From: Clostridia bacterium UC5.1-1D2
GTDB taxonomy: Bacteria; Bacillota; Clostridia; Lachnospirales; Lachnospiraceae
NCBI GenBank assembly: GCA_001304855.1
Contig: BBZN01000031.1
Coordinates: 1 to 48,450 of the forward strand
Reading direction: 5' to 3'
DNA: 48,450 nucleotides
Below are positions 1-9,649 of the stretch, piece by piece (the stretch's first letter is position 1; every line of letters starts with the position of its first letter). A program made the translations under genes and the position numbers. Below the pieces are notes generated by a model. The model did not search any database, had not been told where the DNA came from, and saw nothing but the letters and a program-made list of their open reading frames with translations.

Positions 1-59
1 TTTTGCTGCAACAGCCGGGAACGGGTAAATCTAATGTTCAGGCTGTCTATTTTTTACAT

Positions 60-1093
60 TCAGGTATACATCCTCGCGGACATGAAAGCCCCCTGAATAA
101 TTACCTCGTCCATGTTTTCTTTTGTCACTGCAACAGGCGCAAGTTCCAGATAGGGGACATTGTAAGTGCCGTCGTGTATGGTCTGCGTGACATCGTCAAG
201 GGACTCTCCTCTTCCAAGTTTAACGGCATAGAGGGCGGCCAGCCTGGCCTCCTCCTCCACAGACTTAAAGGCGGTCATCTCCTGGGTCCCCTCCACGATG
301 CGCTGGCAGGCCATCAAGTCTCCGTCCTGTCCGGTAAGTATGATTTCACCTGCAAGCCTTGCTTCGGACAGAGCCCGGAACACATGGGTGGCTATGTCGT
401 CGTTGCCGCACATGATGCCTTTGATGTCAGGGTATTCTTCCAGCCCGGTTTTGGCGTAATTATAGCCCTGCTCTCCAATCCATTCCTCACAGTTAGGTTC
501 ATAAACCACATTGAGATTGCTTCCCCTGATAACATCGTAAAAGCCTTGCCGTATCTGAAGTACGTTTTTATCGGTGTAAGGACCCTGAATCATTAAAATG
601 CTGCCGCCCTCCGGAATATTTTCCTTCAGGCTTTCCCCCATAAGCCGGCCCACCTGCTCATTGTCAAAGGATATGTAGAGGTCGCAGTCTGCATTGGAGA
701 TAAGCCGGTCGTAGCAGAGGGTTTTTATGCCTGCGTCCTTGGCCTTTTTAATCACGTCTGACAGCAGGTCGCAGTCGCCTGCTATGACGGCAATCACATC
801 CACCTGTTTCTCTATAAAATACTCAATCTGCGCGATCTGCTCCTGCACGTCCCGGTTGGCATTCTGGACATTGACCTCGGCTCCCAGTTCCCTGGCAGCG
901 GAGACAAATACATCCCTCTCTCTTATCCACCGCTCAATGACAAAGGAATCAAAGCTGAGGCCGATCTGCACAGGATTTTCCTGACGCTTCTCTGTCTCCG
1001 TCACTGCGGCGGGCTCATGTTTACCGCAGCCGGACAGCGCCAGAGCTGCGGCCATCACGGTGCATAATAATTTTCTGCCTGTCCTTTTTTCAT
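60..1093 (-). CDS. xylF: XylF-type sugar-binding lipoprotein of an ABC transporter (start frameshifted)
   Basis: Extracellular binding protein that would deliver a pentose such as D-xylose to an ABC permease. The mature part reads as a periplasmic-binding-protein-4 fold of the xylose-binding type: IGLSFDSF then ERWIRERD early, QNANRDVQEQIAQIE, then CYDRLISNADCDLYISFD and GQDGDLMACQRI near the C-terminus. The signal peptide ends in a lipobox (ALSGC). The natural start is the ATG at 1093, preceded by GGGAGA. The six-T run at 1086-1091 (poly-A on the coding strand) is one base short, so the uninterrupted frame only begins at a Met inside the signal peptide. It starts 2 bases after the response-regulator stop, so it is the last visible gene of that operon. 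The ATPase and permease genes would lie beyond the left edge. Substrate is inferred from family resemblance. Confidence 0.82.
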
Positions 1094-1095
1094 AA

Positions 1096-2681
1096 TCATC
1101 TCTCCCTGTACTCGCTGGGGGTCATGCCCTCGTATTTTTTAAATATCCGGCTGAAATAGTTTGGGTCGCTGTACCCGCACATGACACAAATCTCCTTGAT
1201 GCTGTAGCGCTGGTCGTCCAGAAGGGTTCTCGCATTGCGGATCCGGGTTCGGGTGAGGTATTCGATGTAGGTTTCTCCCGCCTCCTGCTTAAAGAGTTTG
1301 CTGAAGTAGTAAGGGCTGATATCCACCATCCTGGAGACGTCGTCCAGGGAGATATCCTTTGCAAAATTTTCATTGATGAATGCTTTTACCCGGGAAACCA
1401 CGTTCTCTGATTCCCGTTCCCTGGAGGTGTTGATCTTCTCACAGATTTCTCTGGTTTTATCTGTAAACCACCTGCGCAGAGCCTCCGGGGAATCCGCTTC
1501 CTGGAGCTCAGCCATATAGTTCTCCCTGCAGCGGAAGCCGTACTGAACTGCGCCTGATTCACAGGCCTTGTGTTCCAGACGTATGACCAGCTCTAATATT
1601 TTAATTACCAGATTGGCCCTGGTATTGCCTTCCTGGGCCAGTATCCAGTCCGTCATTTCAACGGCGCAGGCACAGGCCCCCTCCCCGTCGCCCTTGATTC
1701 CCCTCTGAAGGTATTGGTTTTCCAAGTCGCCGGGATAATCCTCCATGTCCCCGGTGACGGCCGGTATATCTGTTATATGTACCACATGGCTGTCGCTTTC
1801 CCTGAGAGAGCGGAGGGCCTCCTTGTAGGAATCCCGCACATTGGAGACGGGCTTTACGGCGCCGATGCCTGCCCTGAACTGGATGTCTATGGCTGTCTCC
1901 AGTTTGTGTACCATATTTCTGGCTCTGGTGATAATCTCCACCCGTTCCTCGTAGCGGGCTTTTTCGTGGGCGAAGGGCACGAACAGAGCCACGCGGTTGC
2001 CCATCACAGGGCCGGTGATGCAGTCGAAATAGTCCTTAACGATTTCCCGGAGCTGGGAGTAGTGTTTGTTCATCTTTACGTTGGCGCCCACTGCATTGGT
2101 CATAGTTCCGTCCTTCAGCTTGTCCCCGAATTCCAGCATTGCTATAAAGCCGTGGGCTTCTTTGATATCCAGCATTTCCAGATATCCATGCTGGCGTATG
2201 TCCGTGTCGTCCTGGAGTATGCTGTATATGAAACCGCTCTCGATCATAGGCACTACGATTTCCAGCTTTTCCCGTATCTTTAAGTCGTCGCTGAGTTTCT
2301 GGCGGGTTTCCTCCACCTGGCGCATAGCCGGATACACACATCCAGTATCGCTTTTTTATTGACCGGCTTTGTGATAAACTCCATGACGCCCAGATTCACC
2401 GCCTCCTGGGCGTAGGAAAATTTGTCATAGGCCGTAATGATGATAAACACCATGGAGGAGTTGAATTTTCTCACCTCCCGAATGGCCTGGATGCCGTTAA
2501 GCCCCGGCATCTGTATGTCTACGAATGCGATGTCAGGACGGAAGAACTCAGCCTGTTCAATGACGGCCCGCCCGGTTTTCACACAGACAATCTGGCACTC
2601 ACTTCCAAAATTGGATTGGATGCTGTTCTTAATGGATTCCAGCATGATTCCCTCATCATCAGCAATTAAAATCCGAAACAT
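1096..2681 (-). CDS. YesN-like response regulator, receiver plus AraC-type DNA-binding domain (one frameshift)
   Basis: Cytoplasmic transcription factor of a two-component system, about 528 aa. Residues 1-120 are a receiver domain: acidic pocket ADDE, phospho-acceptor Asp in DIAFVDIQMPG, Thr in ITAY and Lys in ITKPVNK. A long middle region follows, and the last 100 residues are an AraC helix-turn-helix pair (DISLDDVSRMVDISPYYFSK and GYSDPNYFSRIFKKYEGM). The receiver and the rest are in different frames. The junction at about 2338-2342 reads GATGTGTGTATCCG, where one G appears lost (GTG GTG TAT CCG). The gene lies 42 bases after the kinase gene and directly before the xylF-like gene, which it probably activates. 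Confidence 0.88.
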
Positions 2682-2723
2682 CAGTCTTGTCCTCCTTGTT
2701 GTGAGTATAGAGCGGCCCCGTTC

Positions 2724-4228
2724 TTATGAGACGCGCTCCGGGGCCTTGGGAGCGGCAGTTTTGGGTATGGTCAGAATCACCGTTGTTCCCTGGTTCTCTC
2801 CTTTGCTTTCTATGCGGAAAATACCGCCTGTATTATAGTACAGCTCCAGCCTGGAGATAACATTGCCTATGCCGATACCGGTGGAAACCTGGCTGTCCTG
2901 CACCGGCTGGGCCCTGGGGATCTCCTTAAGCTTCTCAGGGGGAATGCCGACGCCGTTGTCCGCCACACGGATTTCGATGTGCTCTCCCCTGTCCTCCACG
3001 CTGAGATGGATTTCCCCCGGCCAGTCAATGCCGCGGATGCCGTGGTTTACGGCATTTTCCACCAGGGGCTGCAGGGTCATACTGGGAATCCTGTAATCCA
3101 GGGCGTTATCATTGAGGTGGGAGGCGTAATGGATATCTCCTGCAAAGCGGACATTGAGAATATAGATATAGTTTTCTACCGTATCCACCTCCTCCCGGAT
3201 GGAGGCGGCCTCCATCCCCTTTTCACGTTATAACGGAAAAGTCCGCCATCTTGCCAAGAAATACGGCTGTCTTTTCCGCCTCCTCCATCTCCGCCAGCTG
3301 CACCCCTGCATTTAATGAGTTAAAAAGAAAATGAGGGTTAATCTGGGACTGGAGAAATTTAAGCTGGGCCTCTTTTAAGTGGTTTTCCATCATAAGTTCC
3401 CGTTTCTTCATCTCCTGTTCCTTTTCTGCGCTTTCCTTAATCTGATTCACATACTGGCCCAGGCTGTCCACCATCTGATTGAAGGTGCCTGTTACAATGC
3501 CCAGCTCATCTTTGGACTGGATGGGCGTTACCTTGACGTGGAAATTTCCCTGGCCCACCAGCTTTGCCGTCAGGGCTAGGTTGGTGAGGGGGGTTACAAT
3601 GTTTCTCGTCATCATCATCATGATAACAAGGCTGATAACCATAACAATGCCCAGCACCACAAGCTGATAACCTCCTGGTATTTGAGGGCTGCCCGGAGCG
3701 TCTGGTAACTGGACAGATTGTTTCTGAACTGGCGGCTGTTGAGTTCGCTGATATCATGGCAGATGAACCGGTACAGCCGGAGGGAAGATTCATAGGAGGA
3801 TTTATATTTTTCCACATTAAGGCCCCGCTTGGCCTGAACGGTCTCATCTGCCGCCAGAAGATAGGACTCCGACATATTGCGTATATTTTTTTCCAGCAGC
3901 CGGATGGGGTTGTCGGAGGTGGTGAAGTTTAAGCTGTCCAGAAGGCTGCGGTAATCCTGCTCCGCCCTGTAATAGGCGACGAGGGATTCGGAATCCTTAA
4001 TTTCCAGGTATTTGTACATATAGTTTTGCACATCGGCCAGAGTATCCGAAAATTCGTTGAGATTTACATTGCTCAGATAGACGGAATCCATCTGGCCGAT
4101 CATCTGATTAATCTGGGCGTAAATCAGCAGATTGCTGGCGAATAAAGCACGGCAGTCAGGATAACCTCCAAAAACAGCTTTCTGGCAATGGGCTGGTTTT
4201 CCCACAACTGAATCCATTTTTCCCTCAT
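2724..4228 (-). CDS. LytS/YesM-family sensor histidine kinase (several frameshifts)
   Basis: Membrane sensor kinase partnered with the adjacent response regulator, about 500 aa. Order: a cytoplasmic N-terminus with a first membrane segment, an extracytoplasmic domain of about 150 residues, a second membrane segment (VLGIVMVISLVIMM), a HAMP domain (RNIVTPLTNLALTAKLVGQG), then the His_kinase motif QINPHFLFNSLNA with the phospho-accepting His, and an HATPase domain with N-box LQPLVENAVNHGI, G1 box DNGVGIP and GIGIGNVISRLELYY. The start is the ATG at 4228, 10 bases after the binding-protein stop with a GGGGGA site. One base is missing near 4145 (T run), near 3665 (GG) and at two runs around 3223-3245. 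The extracytoplasmic domain is the likely contact for the membrane-anchored sugar-binding protein encoded just upstream. Confidence 0.88.
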
Positions 4229-4238
4229 AGCTCCCCCA

Positions 4239-5256
4239 TCATTCCGTTATAAAGTCCTTGACGTTTTCCTTAGTGATAAAGGCCATATCCACACTGTAAA
4301 AGGAATTGGTTCTTCCGTCTCCGATGCATTCCTCCATGGCCTTTACGCTGTAGATTCCCATCTGGGCTGTGTCTATGTAAAGAGTCATGGCCATAGTGCC
4401 CTTCTGAAGAGCCTCCAGTGTATTTTCCGATTTGTAATAGCCTGAAACCAGGGTGTCGCCTACCTTATTGTAGTCGATGACAGCCTGGTAGACCGCTTCC
4501 GAGTCCACCTCGTCCAGACACACAATCACATTGGGGCGCCGCTGCTGTCCTGGAGAAGATTCCACACGATCTCCTCCGATTCAAATGCTCCGGTGGAGGG
4601 GATCCGCACAGCCTCTGTTTTTACATGTTGGGCTGTGTGAGGGGAGGTTACCATCAGGTTGTTGATTTGGCTGAATATCTGGAACTGATTGCTGTCCGCA
4701 GCGCTGTCGTTTAAAAGCACCGTTATCCGCACCGGGCCTTCCATATCCTTTACGAGTCCTTCCATCTGAAGCCCGTATTCCTGGCCCAGCTGATAGGGAT
4801 TGATGCCTACATAGCTGGCTCTGGAGGAGGAGGGGGAGTCGTTGAGGATCGTCACCACAGGAATTCCTTTTTCCGCAGCCTCGTTAATTTTATCCTCCAG
4901 GTGTTCTTCGTTTAAAAATTCCAGAAGGATACCGTCCACCTTGGCCGCAATGCACATATCCATGTAATCCGCCAGGTATATTCCGTGGACTGGCTCATGC
5001 CTTTAAGCTCCACATAAGCATCGTGGGAGGCTGCAGTCTCCCTGGCGCTTTGGTAGACGTCGTTCCAGAACCGGGAATCTATGTTGCCTACCAGCATCAC
5101 ATAATGACGATCATAGGTGCGCATCTCGCCGGTATTCCCGGCCCCTGTCCGCTCCAGCACATAGCCGTAAAAGGAGGTGGTCAGCAGGGTCAGGAAGGCG
5201 ATCCCGAACAGCCCGGTAAATACCAGCCAGAACAGGTTTATATTCTTTTTATTCAT
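4239..5256 (-). CDS. Membrane-anchored sugar-binding sensor protein (XylFII-like), two frameshifts
   Basis: First gene of the four-gene sensing operon, about 340 aa. The N-terminus carries one hydrophobic segment (LFWLVFTGLFGIAFLTLL) without a Cys lipobox, so the protein should stay anchored by an uncleaved helix. The rest is a periplasmic-binding-protein-4 domain: VMLVGNIDSRFWNDVYQSA, AAKVDGILLEF, GIPVVTILNDSP, SYVGINPYQLG. The start is the ATG at 5256 with GAGGTG 5 bases upstream. One C is missing near 4974 and one from the C run near 4533-4536. In Clostridium beijerinckii a binding protein of this layout (XylFII) binds xylose and joins the periplasmic domain of LytS to switch on xylose uptake. 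The gene order here fits that model, but the ligand is inferred. Confidence 0.78.
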
Positions 5257-5280
5257 GTTGCACCTCGTTTTTACAGTACA

Positions 5281-5311
5281 GCCCGGAGCATGGATCCAAG
5301 CATTCCGGGGA
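5281..5311 (-). promoter_or_regulatory. Near-perfect palindrome in the leader of the sensing operon
   Basis: The coding strand carries CCCGGA at one end and TCCGGG at the other, with GGATCC in the centre and only a few mismatches across about 28 bases. It lies between the predicted transcription start and the ATG at 5256. It could form an RNA hairpin or be bound by a dimeric regulator. The function is unknown. Confidence 0.4.
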
Positions 5312-5334
5312 TTTTTTGTCACACTCTAGGAAAT

Positions 5335-5363
5335 ATTATACAGGATTCTTCCGGAAAACAGAA
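5335..5363 (-). promoter_or_regulatory. Candidate promoter of the sugar-sensing operon
   Basis: Read on the minus strand, a perfect -10 TATAAT (complement at 5335-5340) stands about 80 bases before the ATG at 5256. The -35 at 17 bp spacing is weak (TTCTGT), which suggests either low basal activity or help from an activator. Confidence 0.5.
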
Positions 5364-5574
5364 GCAGGACAATCTTGCAGGGGAGTAGCATTTTTGCGGG
5401 GAGGGGAATTCAGGGGCCCGGCTTCCTATAACTTATCGGCTCTTTCTCCGTGAAAATAGGGTCAATGGGCATCTTTTTTTTCAGCGGCCCCGGATATCCT
5501 GCAGATACGGCCATAGAAACTGCCCGGAGCCCCGGGGTGAAACATCAGAAGGCGTCTGTGGGCTGGAGCGGCAG

Positions 5575-5612
5575 AAAACGCCCCGGCAGACGATGATTCC
5601 TTCTGCCGGGGC
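5575..5612 (-). terminator. Rho-independent terminator after the isomerase gene
   Basis: An 11 bp perfect stem (GCCCCGGCAGA / TCTGCCGGGGC, arms 5580-5590 and 5602-5612) with an 11-base loop. On the minus strand it is followed by GTTTTC. It closes the xylB-DUF4867-isomerase transcription unit about 35 bases after the stop at 5646. Confidence 0.85.
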
Positions 5613-5645
5613 TGTGCTGCGTTATGGGAAAGGTGCTCAATTTGT

Positions 5646-7125
5646 TTATGCAAATGGATTTTCTGTCTTGTAAAGCATGCCCTTTGGCTGGTTGAAGCCG
5701 ATTTCCTCCACATCTACGCCTATGTACTTGAATATTTCGTATATGGCCTTTCCGTAATGTCCGAAGGCTACAGCCCCGTGGTGGGGGAAGTTTTTCTCAA
5801 TGAGCACGTGGCGGTAGAACCGTCCCATCTCCGGGATGGCAAAGATGCCGATGGCGCCGAAGGAACGGGTGGCAACGGGAAGCACCTCGCCCTGGGCGAT
5901 GTAAGCCCTCAGCTTGCAGTCCGCTGTGCTCTGAAGGCGGTAGAAGGTGATGTCGCCGGGAACAATGTCCCCCTCCAGGTGCCTGGGTAACCTCCTCAGG
6001 CAGGGCCCGGGCCATAATAAGCTGGTACTTCATCTCACAGAAGGAAAGCTTCTTAGAACTGGTGTTGCCGCAGTGGAAGCCCATGAAGGTTTCCTTCTGG
6101 GCGTAGCGTAGGAGCCTTTATATCCTCCTCAAAGAGATCGGCGGGAACGGAGTTGTTAATATCCAACAGTGTAACTGCATCCTGGCTGACGCAGGTTCCG
6201 ATGAATTCGCTCAGTGCGCCGTAGATATCCACCTCGCAGGAGACGGGAATGCCCCTGTCTGTGAGGCGGCTGTTCACGTAGCAGGGCACAAAGCCGAACT
6301 GGGTCTGGAAGGCGGGCCAGCATTTTCCTGCGATGGCCACGTATTTCCGGTAGCCCTTGTGCTCGTCAATCCAGTCTAAAAGGGTCAGCTCATACTGGGC
6401 CAGCTTCTCCAGAATCTCGGGCTTTTTGTTGCCTGCTCCCAGCTCGGCCTCCATATCTTTTACCACATCGGGGATACGGGAGTCTCCCGCATGTTTGTTA
6501 AAGGCCTCGAAGAGATCCAGCTCGGAGTTTTCCTCGATCTCCACTCCAAGGTTATAAAGCTGCTTGATGGGGGCGTTGCATGCCAGGAAGTTCAGAGGCC
6601 GCGGGCCGAAGCTGATAATCTTTAAACTGCTTAAGCCTGTAATGGCCCTGGCAATCGGGATAAATTCTTCTATCATATCCGCGCATTCCTCAGCCGTACC
6701 TACGGGATATTCAGGGATATAAGCCCGGATGTTGCGCAGCTTTAAGTTGTAGCTTGCATTCAGCATGCCGCAGTAAGCGTCTCCCCTTCCCTGGATTAGA
6801 TTGTCTCCGCTCTCCTCGGCGGCAGCGATAAACATGGATGGCCCGTCAAAATGCTTTGCAAGAAGGGTCTCGGAAATCTCAGGGCCGAAGTTGCCCAGAT
6901 ATACCACCAGCGCGTTGCAGCCTGCCTTCTTAACGTCCTCCAGGGCCTGGACCATATGGATCTCGCTCTCTACAATGCAGACGGGACATTCATAAATGTT
7001 TGCAGCGTCGTACTTTTTTGCGTAGGCTTCCACCAGGCTTTTCTGCGGTTTACGGAAAGGCTCTCAGGGAAACAGTCGCGGCTTACGGCTACAATGCCGA
7101 TTTTAACTTCAGGGGTGTTAATCAT
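5646..7125 (-). CDS. L-fucose/L-arabinose-isomerase family sugar isomerase (frameshifted)
   Basis: Cytoplasmic aldose-ketose isomerase of the fucose/arabinose isomerase superfamily, about 490 aa, which is shorter than E. coli FucI (591 aa). Visible landmarks are the N-terminal strand VKIGIVAVSRDCFPES, the NALVVYLGNFGPE segment, IISFGPRPLNFLACN, VSCEVDIYGALSEF near the middle, and a C-terminal fucose-isomerase-type part (GDITFYRLQS, FPHHGAVAFGHYG). The start is the ATG at 7125 after GGAGG. One base is missing in the T run at 7039-7042, and the frame shifts again near 6108 and 5980. It follows DUF4867 and xylB on the same strand. It would supply a ketose to the neighbouring kinase. Whether the substrate is L-fucose, D-arabinose or another sugar cannot be told from sequence alone. 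Confidence 0.8.
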
Positions 7126-7165
7126 AGTATTGTCCTCCATTTATTTTTTAGTTGTTTCTATATCT

Positions 7166-7786
7166 CTACAGGGAAAGATTTTCTCCTTTAAGTCCCAGCC
7201 AGGTTCCCTGGGGAAGCCCTCCCTCCTCGTGGCCGAGAAGCCATTTGTTGGCGGCAGCCAAAAGCTTTTCCTCCCCGCATTTTACGGCGGGCCTGTGATC
7301 CAGCTCCCTGTTGGTTCCTCTGGGAAGAATCACAACACACTTAAAACCGTCCTCCAGGGCCTGGCAGGGCGCGTAGTGCAGGGTAGTGGCGTAGACCTCA
7401 ATCATGGTTCCCGCAGGTACGAAAAAGGCCTTTACCCTGGAGGTGTCATATGTATAGTCCTCCCGGATTTCCTGTTGGCGGCCCAGAAGAAGAATGAGGT
7501 CGGTTACTGCAATATTTACCTCCGAGTCTCTGTGGTATTCCAGGGCGTTCAGCTTTTTATTGCAGCCGTTGCAGCAGCCTGCCTGAACCGGCATCTGTCC
7601 GTAGATGGCGTCTGCAAGCTCCGCCGCAAGGGGAAGGGACTCCAGTTCCGGTATGGAAGGAATGTAAATCACGTCTTTCGGCAGCGGGGTGTTCTCCATG
7701 GCCTTGAGAATGGGCGTCAGGTCGTAGCCCTTTATAACCCGGCCGTATTCTTTGAATTCAGGGTCAAATACACTTATCTGTTTCAC
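7166..7786 (-). CDS. DUF4867 family protein
   Basis: Intact protein of 206 aa that I recognise as the DUF4867 family, which is often encoded next to sugar isomerases in Firmicutes. Its biochemical role is not established. It has conserved His and Glu residues in a double-stranded beta-helix-like pattern (VFFVPAGTMIEVYATTLHYA region, residues about 145-165), suggesting a cupin-like metal or sugar binding fold. A Cys pair lies in CCNGC near residue 70. The start is GTG at 7786, because AGGAGG lies 6 bases upstream; the reading frame runs further up into a repeat element. Placed between xylB and the isomerase, it probably handles the same sugar or sugar phosphate, for example as an epimerase or mutarotase-type helper (inference). 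Confidence 0.72.
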   Translation of the reverse strand: MKQISVFDPEFKEYGRVIKGYDLTPILKAMENTPLPKDVIYIPSIPELESLPLAAELADAIYGQMPVQAGCCNGCNKKLNALEYHRDSEVNIAVTDLILLLGRQQEIREDYTYDTSRVKAFFVPAGTMIEVYATTLHYAPCQALEDGFKCVVILPRGTNRELDHRPAVKCGEEKLLAAANKWLLGHEEGGLPQGTWLGLKGENLSL

Positions 7787-7809
7787 TTTTTTCCTCCTGT
7801 TATGATTTA

Positions 7810-7970
7810 TGTAGGCTGGAAATCTCTCCTGCATCTGCCCTGGGGGCTGATTTTCCGCCGGCGGCACACAAATTCAGGCAGCGTACCTGCCGCGCAGGCC
7901 TCATAAATTTGTGCACAGCTGACAAAGAAGCATCCCGCAAAATCAGGCGCAAAAAGATTCCCGGCGTACA
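7810..7970 (-). repeat. Palindromic intergenic element, copy A
   Basis: A 161 bp element between xylB and the DUF4867 gene. Its two ends are imperfect inverted repeats (left TGTAGGCTGGAAATCTC, right as TGTACGCCGGGAATCTT on the other strand), and inner parts also pair (GATTTTGCGG... against ...CCGCCGGCGGAAAATC). It matches the elements at 38322-38482 and 42138-42290 in reverse orientation. It would make a long hairpin in the operon mRNA. Confidence 0.8.
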
Positions 7971-8008
7971 TATTTTATTGGCAAGGGATTCTGGCATAGG
8001 CACAGCGT

Positions 8009-9527
8009 CTACAGCCGGGCCAGATCCTTGTAGTTCTGCTTCAGGCTGGAATACAGGTTCTGGTAAACCTTGTGGTATCTGCCGTAGATCTCAGACAGGG
8101 CAGGCTCCGGTTCTGTGCGGCTCTTTTCGCTTATAAGCATTTCACAGGCCTTCTCCACGCTGGGATAGATACCGCAGCCCACGCCTGCCAGTATGGCGGC
8201 GCCCAGGGCGGGACCCTCCTCCTGCCTCACGGTTTTACTGTGCAGTTGTAGAGATCTGCAAGCATCTGCCGCCATACGGGGCTCTTTCCCCCTCCTCCGC
8301 AGGCCATCATCTGGGTCACGTCAACGCCCATCTCCTGCAGTATTTCGTTGCAGTCGCAGAGAGAGTAGGAGACGCCTCCATCACGGCTCTGAGAAGGTGC
8401 TTCTTGGTGTGTATGGCAGACAGGCCGAAAAATACGCCCCTGCAGTCCGGGTCCAGGTGAGGGGTCCGCTCCCCCATAAGATAGGGAAGGTAGATCAGCT
8501 TGTCGCTTCCGGGAGCAACAGCCGCGATATCTGCGTTGATTAAATCATAGACGTCCCTGCCTGTTTTTCGGCGTCCGCTATATAATCCTGACAGAACTGG
8601 TCCTTAAACCACTTGAGGGAAAGGCCGGCGCCCTGGGTAACCCCCATAATATGCCAGGCTCCAGGCACAGCGCAGCAGCAGGTGTGAACCCGCCCTTTGG
8701 GTCGATGGAAACCTTGCTGCTGTGGGCGAAAACCACTCCTGAGGTTCCGATTGTGGTAAAGGCGGTTCCGTCCTTCACAATACCGGTGCCTACGGCAGCT
8801 GCGGCGTTGTCCCCTGCGCCGCCCACCACGTTTGTACCGGAGGCGAGGCCTGTCTCGGCGGCAATTTGGGGCAGCAGGCGCCTGTGACTTCATAGGATTC
8901 GTATACCCTGCCTAAAAGGGACCGGTCGATATCCAGCTTTTCTAAGACCTCCCGGGACCAGCGCCGGCGGGGCACATCCAACAGCTGCATTCCGCTGGCG
9001 TCGGAAACCTCGGTGGCGAAAACTCCTGTAAGTATGTAGCGTATGTAATCCTTGGGAAGGAGAATGTGCCTGCATCTGCGGTAATTCTCAGGCTCATGGT
9101 TTTTCACCCAGAGAATCTTGGCTGCAGTCCACCCGGTGAGAGGGGGATTGGCCGTGATCTCAATCCAGCGTTCCCTGGGCATAATCTGAAGCATCTCCTC
9201 CACCTCCGCTCCGGTTCTCTGGTCACACCAGATGATAGAGGGGCGGATGACATTTCCCGTCTCATCCAGCATTACAAGACCATGCATCTGGCCGGAGATG
9301 CCGATGCCCTTAATATCCCCGGGGGCTGCGCCGGACTGCTTCACCACCTGGGTTAAAGTGGCAAGGACTGCATCCCGCCAGTCCTCTGGATTCTGCTCCG
9401 CCCACCCGTTTTGCGGCTGGCTTAAGGGGTATTCCCGGGAAGCGGAGGCCCTGACAGTTCCCTCCTGGTCAAAAAGAACGGTCTTGGTAGCGGAAGTCCC
9501 CACATCAATTCCAATCAGATAATTCAT
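8009..9527 (-). CDS. xylB: Xylulokinase (FGGY carbohydrate kinase), several frameshifts
   Basis: Cytoplasmic kinase that phosphorylates D-xylulose, or a related ketose, to feed the pentose phosphate pathway. About 505 aa, normal for XylB. The N-terminal FGGY domain shows the ATP-site start [15 protein letters not shown], the substrate-site motif [11 protein letters not shown] and WCDQRTGAE. The second half has the catalytic-Asp region [14 protein letters not shown] and the adenosine motif [13 protein letters not shown]. The C-terminal end in [11 protein letters not shown] is intact. The start ATG at 9527 follows GGAAGGAG. Frameshifts lie near 8875, 8690, 8550, 8380 and 8245, so only the first 240 codons are uninterrupted. 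It is the first gene of the xylB-DUF4867-isomerase unit. Confidence 0.87.
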
Positions 9528-9567
9528 ATCCCTGCTCCTTCCTAATGGAAATATTCTTCTATTAATG

Positions 9568-9596
9568 ATTATATCTTGTCCTTATATGGGTTTCCA
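9568..9596 (-). promoter_or_regulatory. Promoter of the xylB operon
   Basis: On the minus strand a perfect -10 TATAAT (complement at 9568-9573) is preceded at 17 bp by TGGAAA, a partial -35. It stands about 40 bases before the xylB ATG, in the only gap between xylB and the AraC regulator. Confidence 0.55.
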
Positions 9597-9649
9597 GTGC
9601 GAAACTTAACCAGATAATAGCACTTTCTTGCCTTTTTGAAATTTTCTCT

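Noticed and set aside
6851..7906. 351-codon plus-strand frame opposite the isomerase and DUF4867 genes
   Set aside because: It is an antisense shadow of two genes with clear family motifs.
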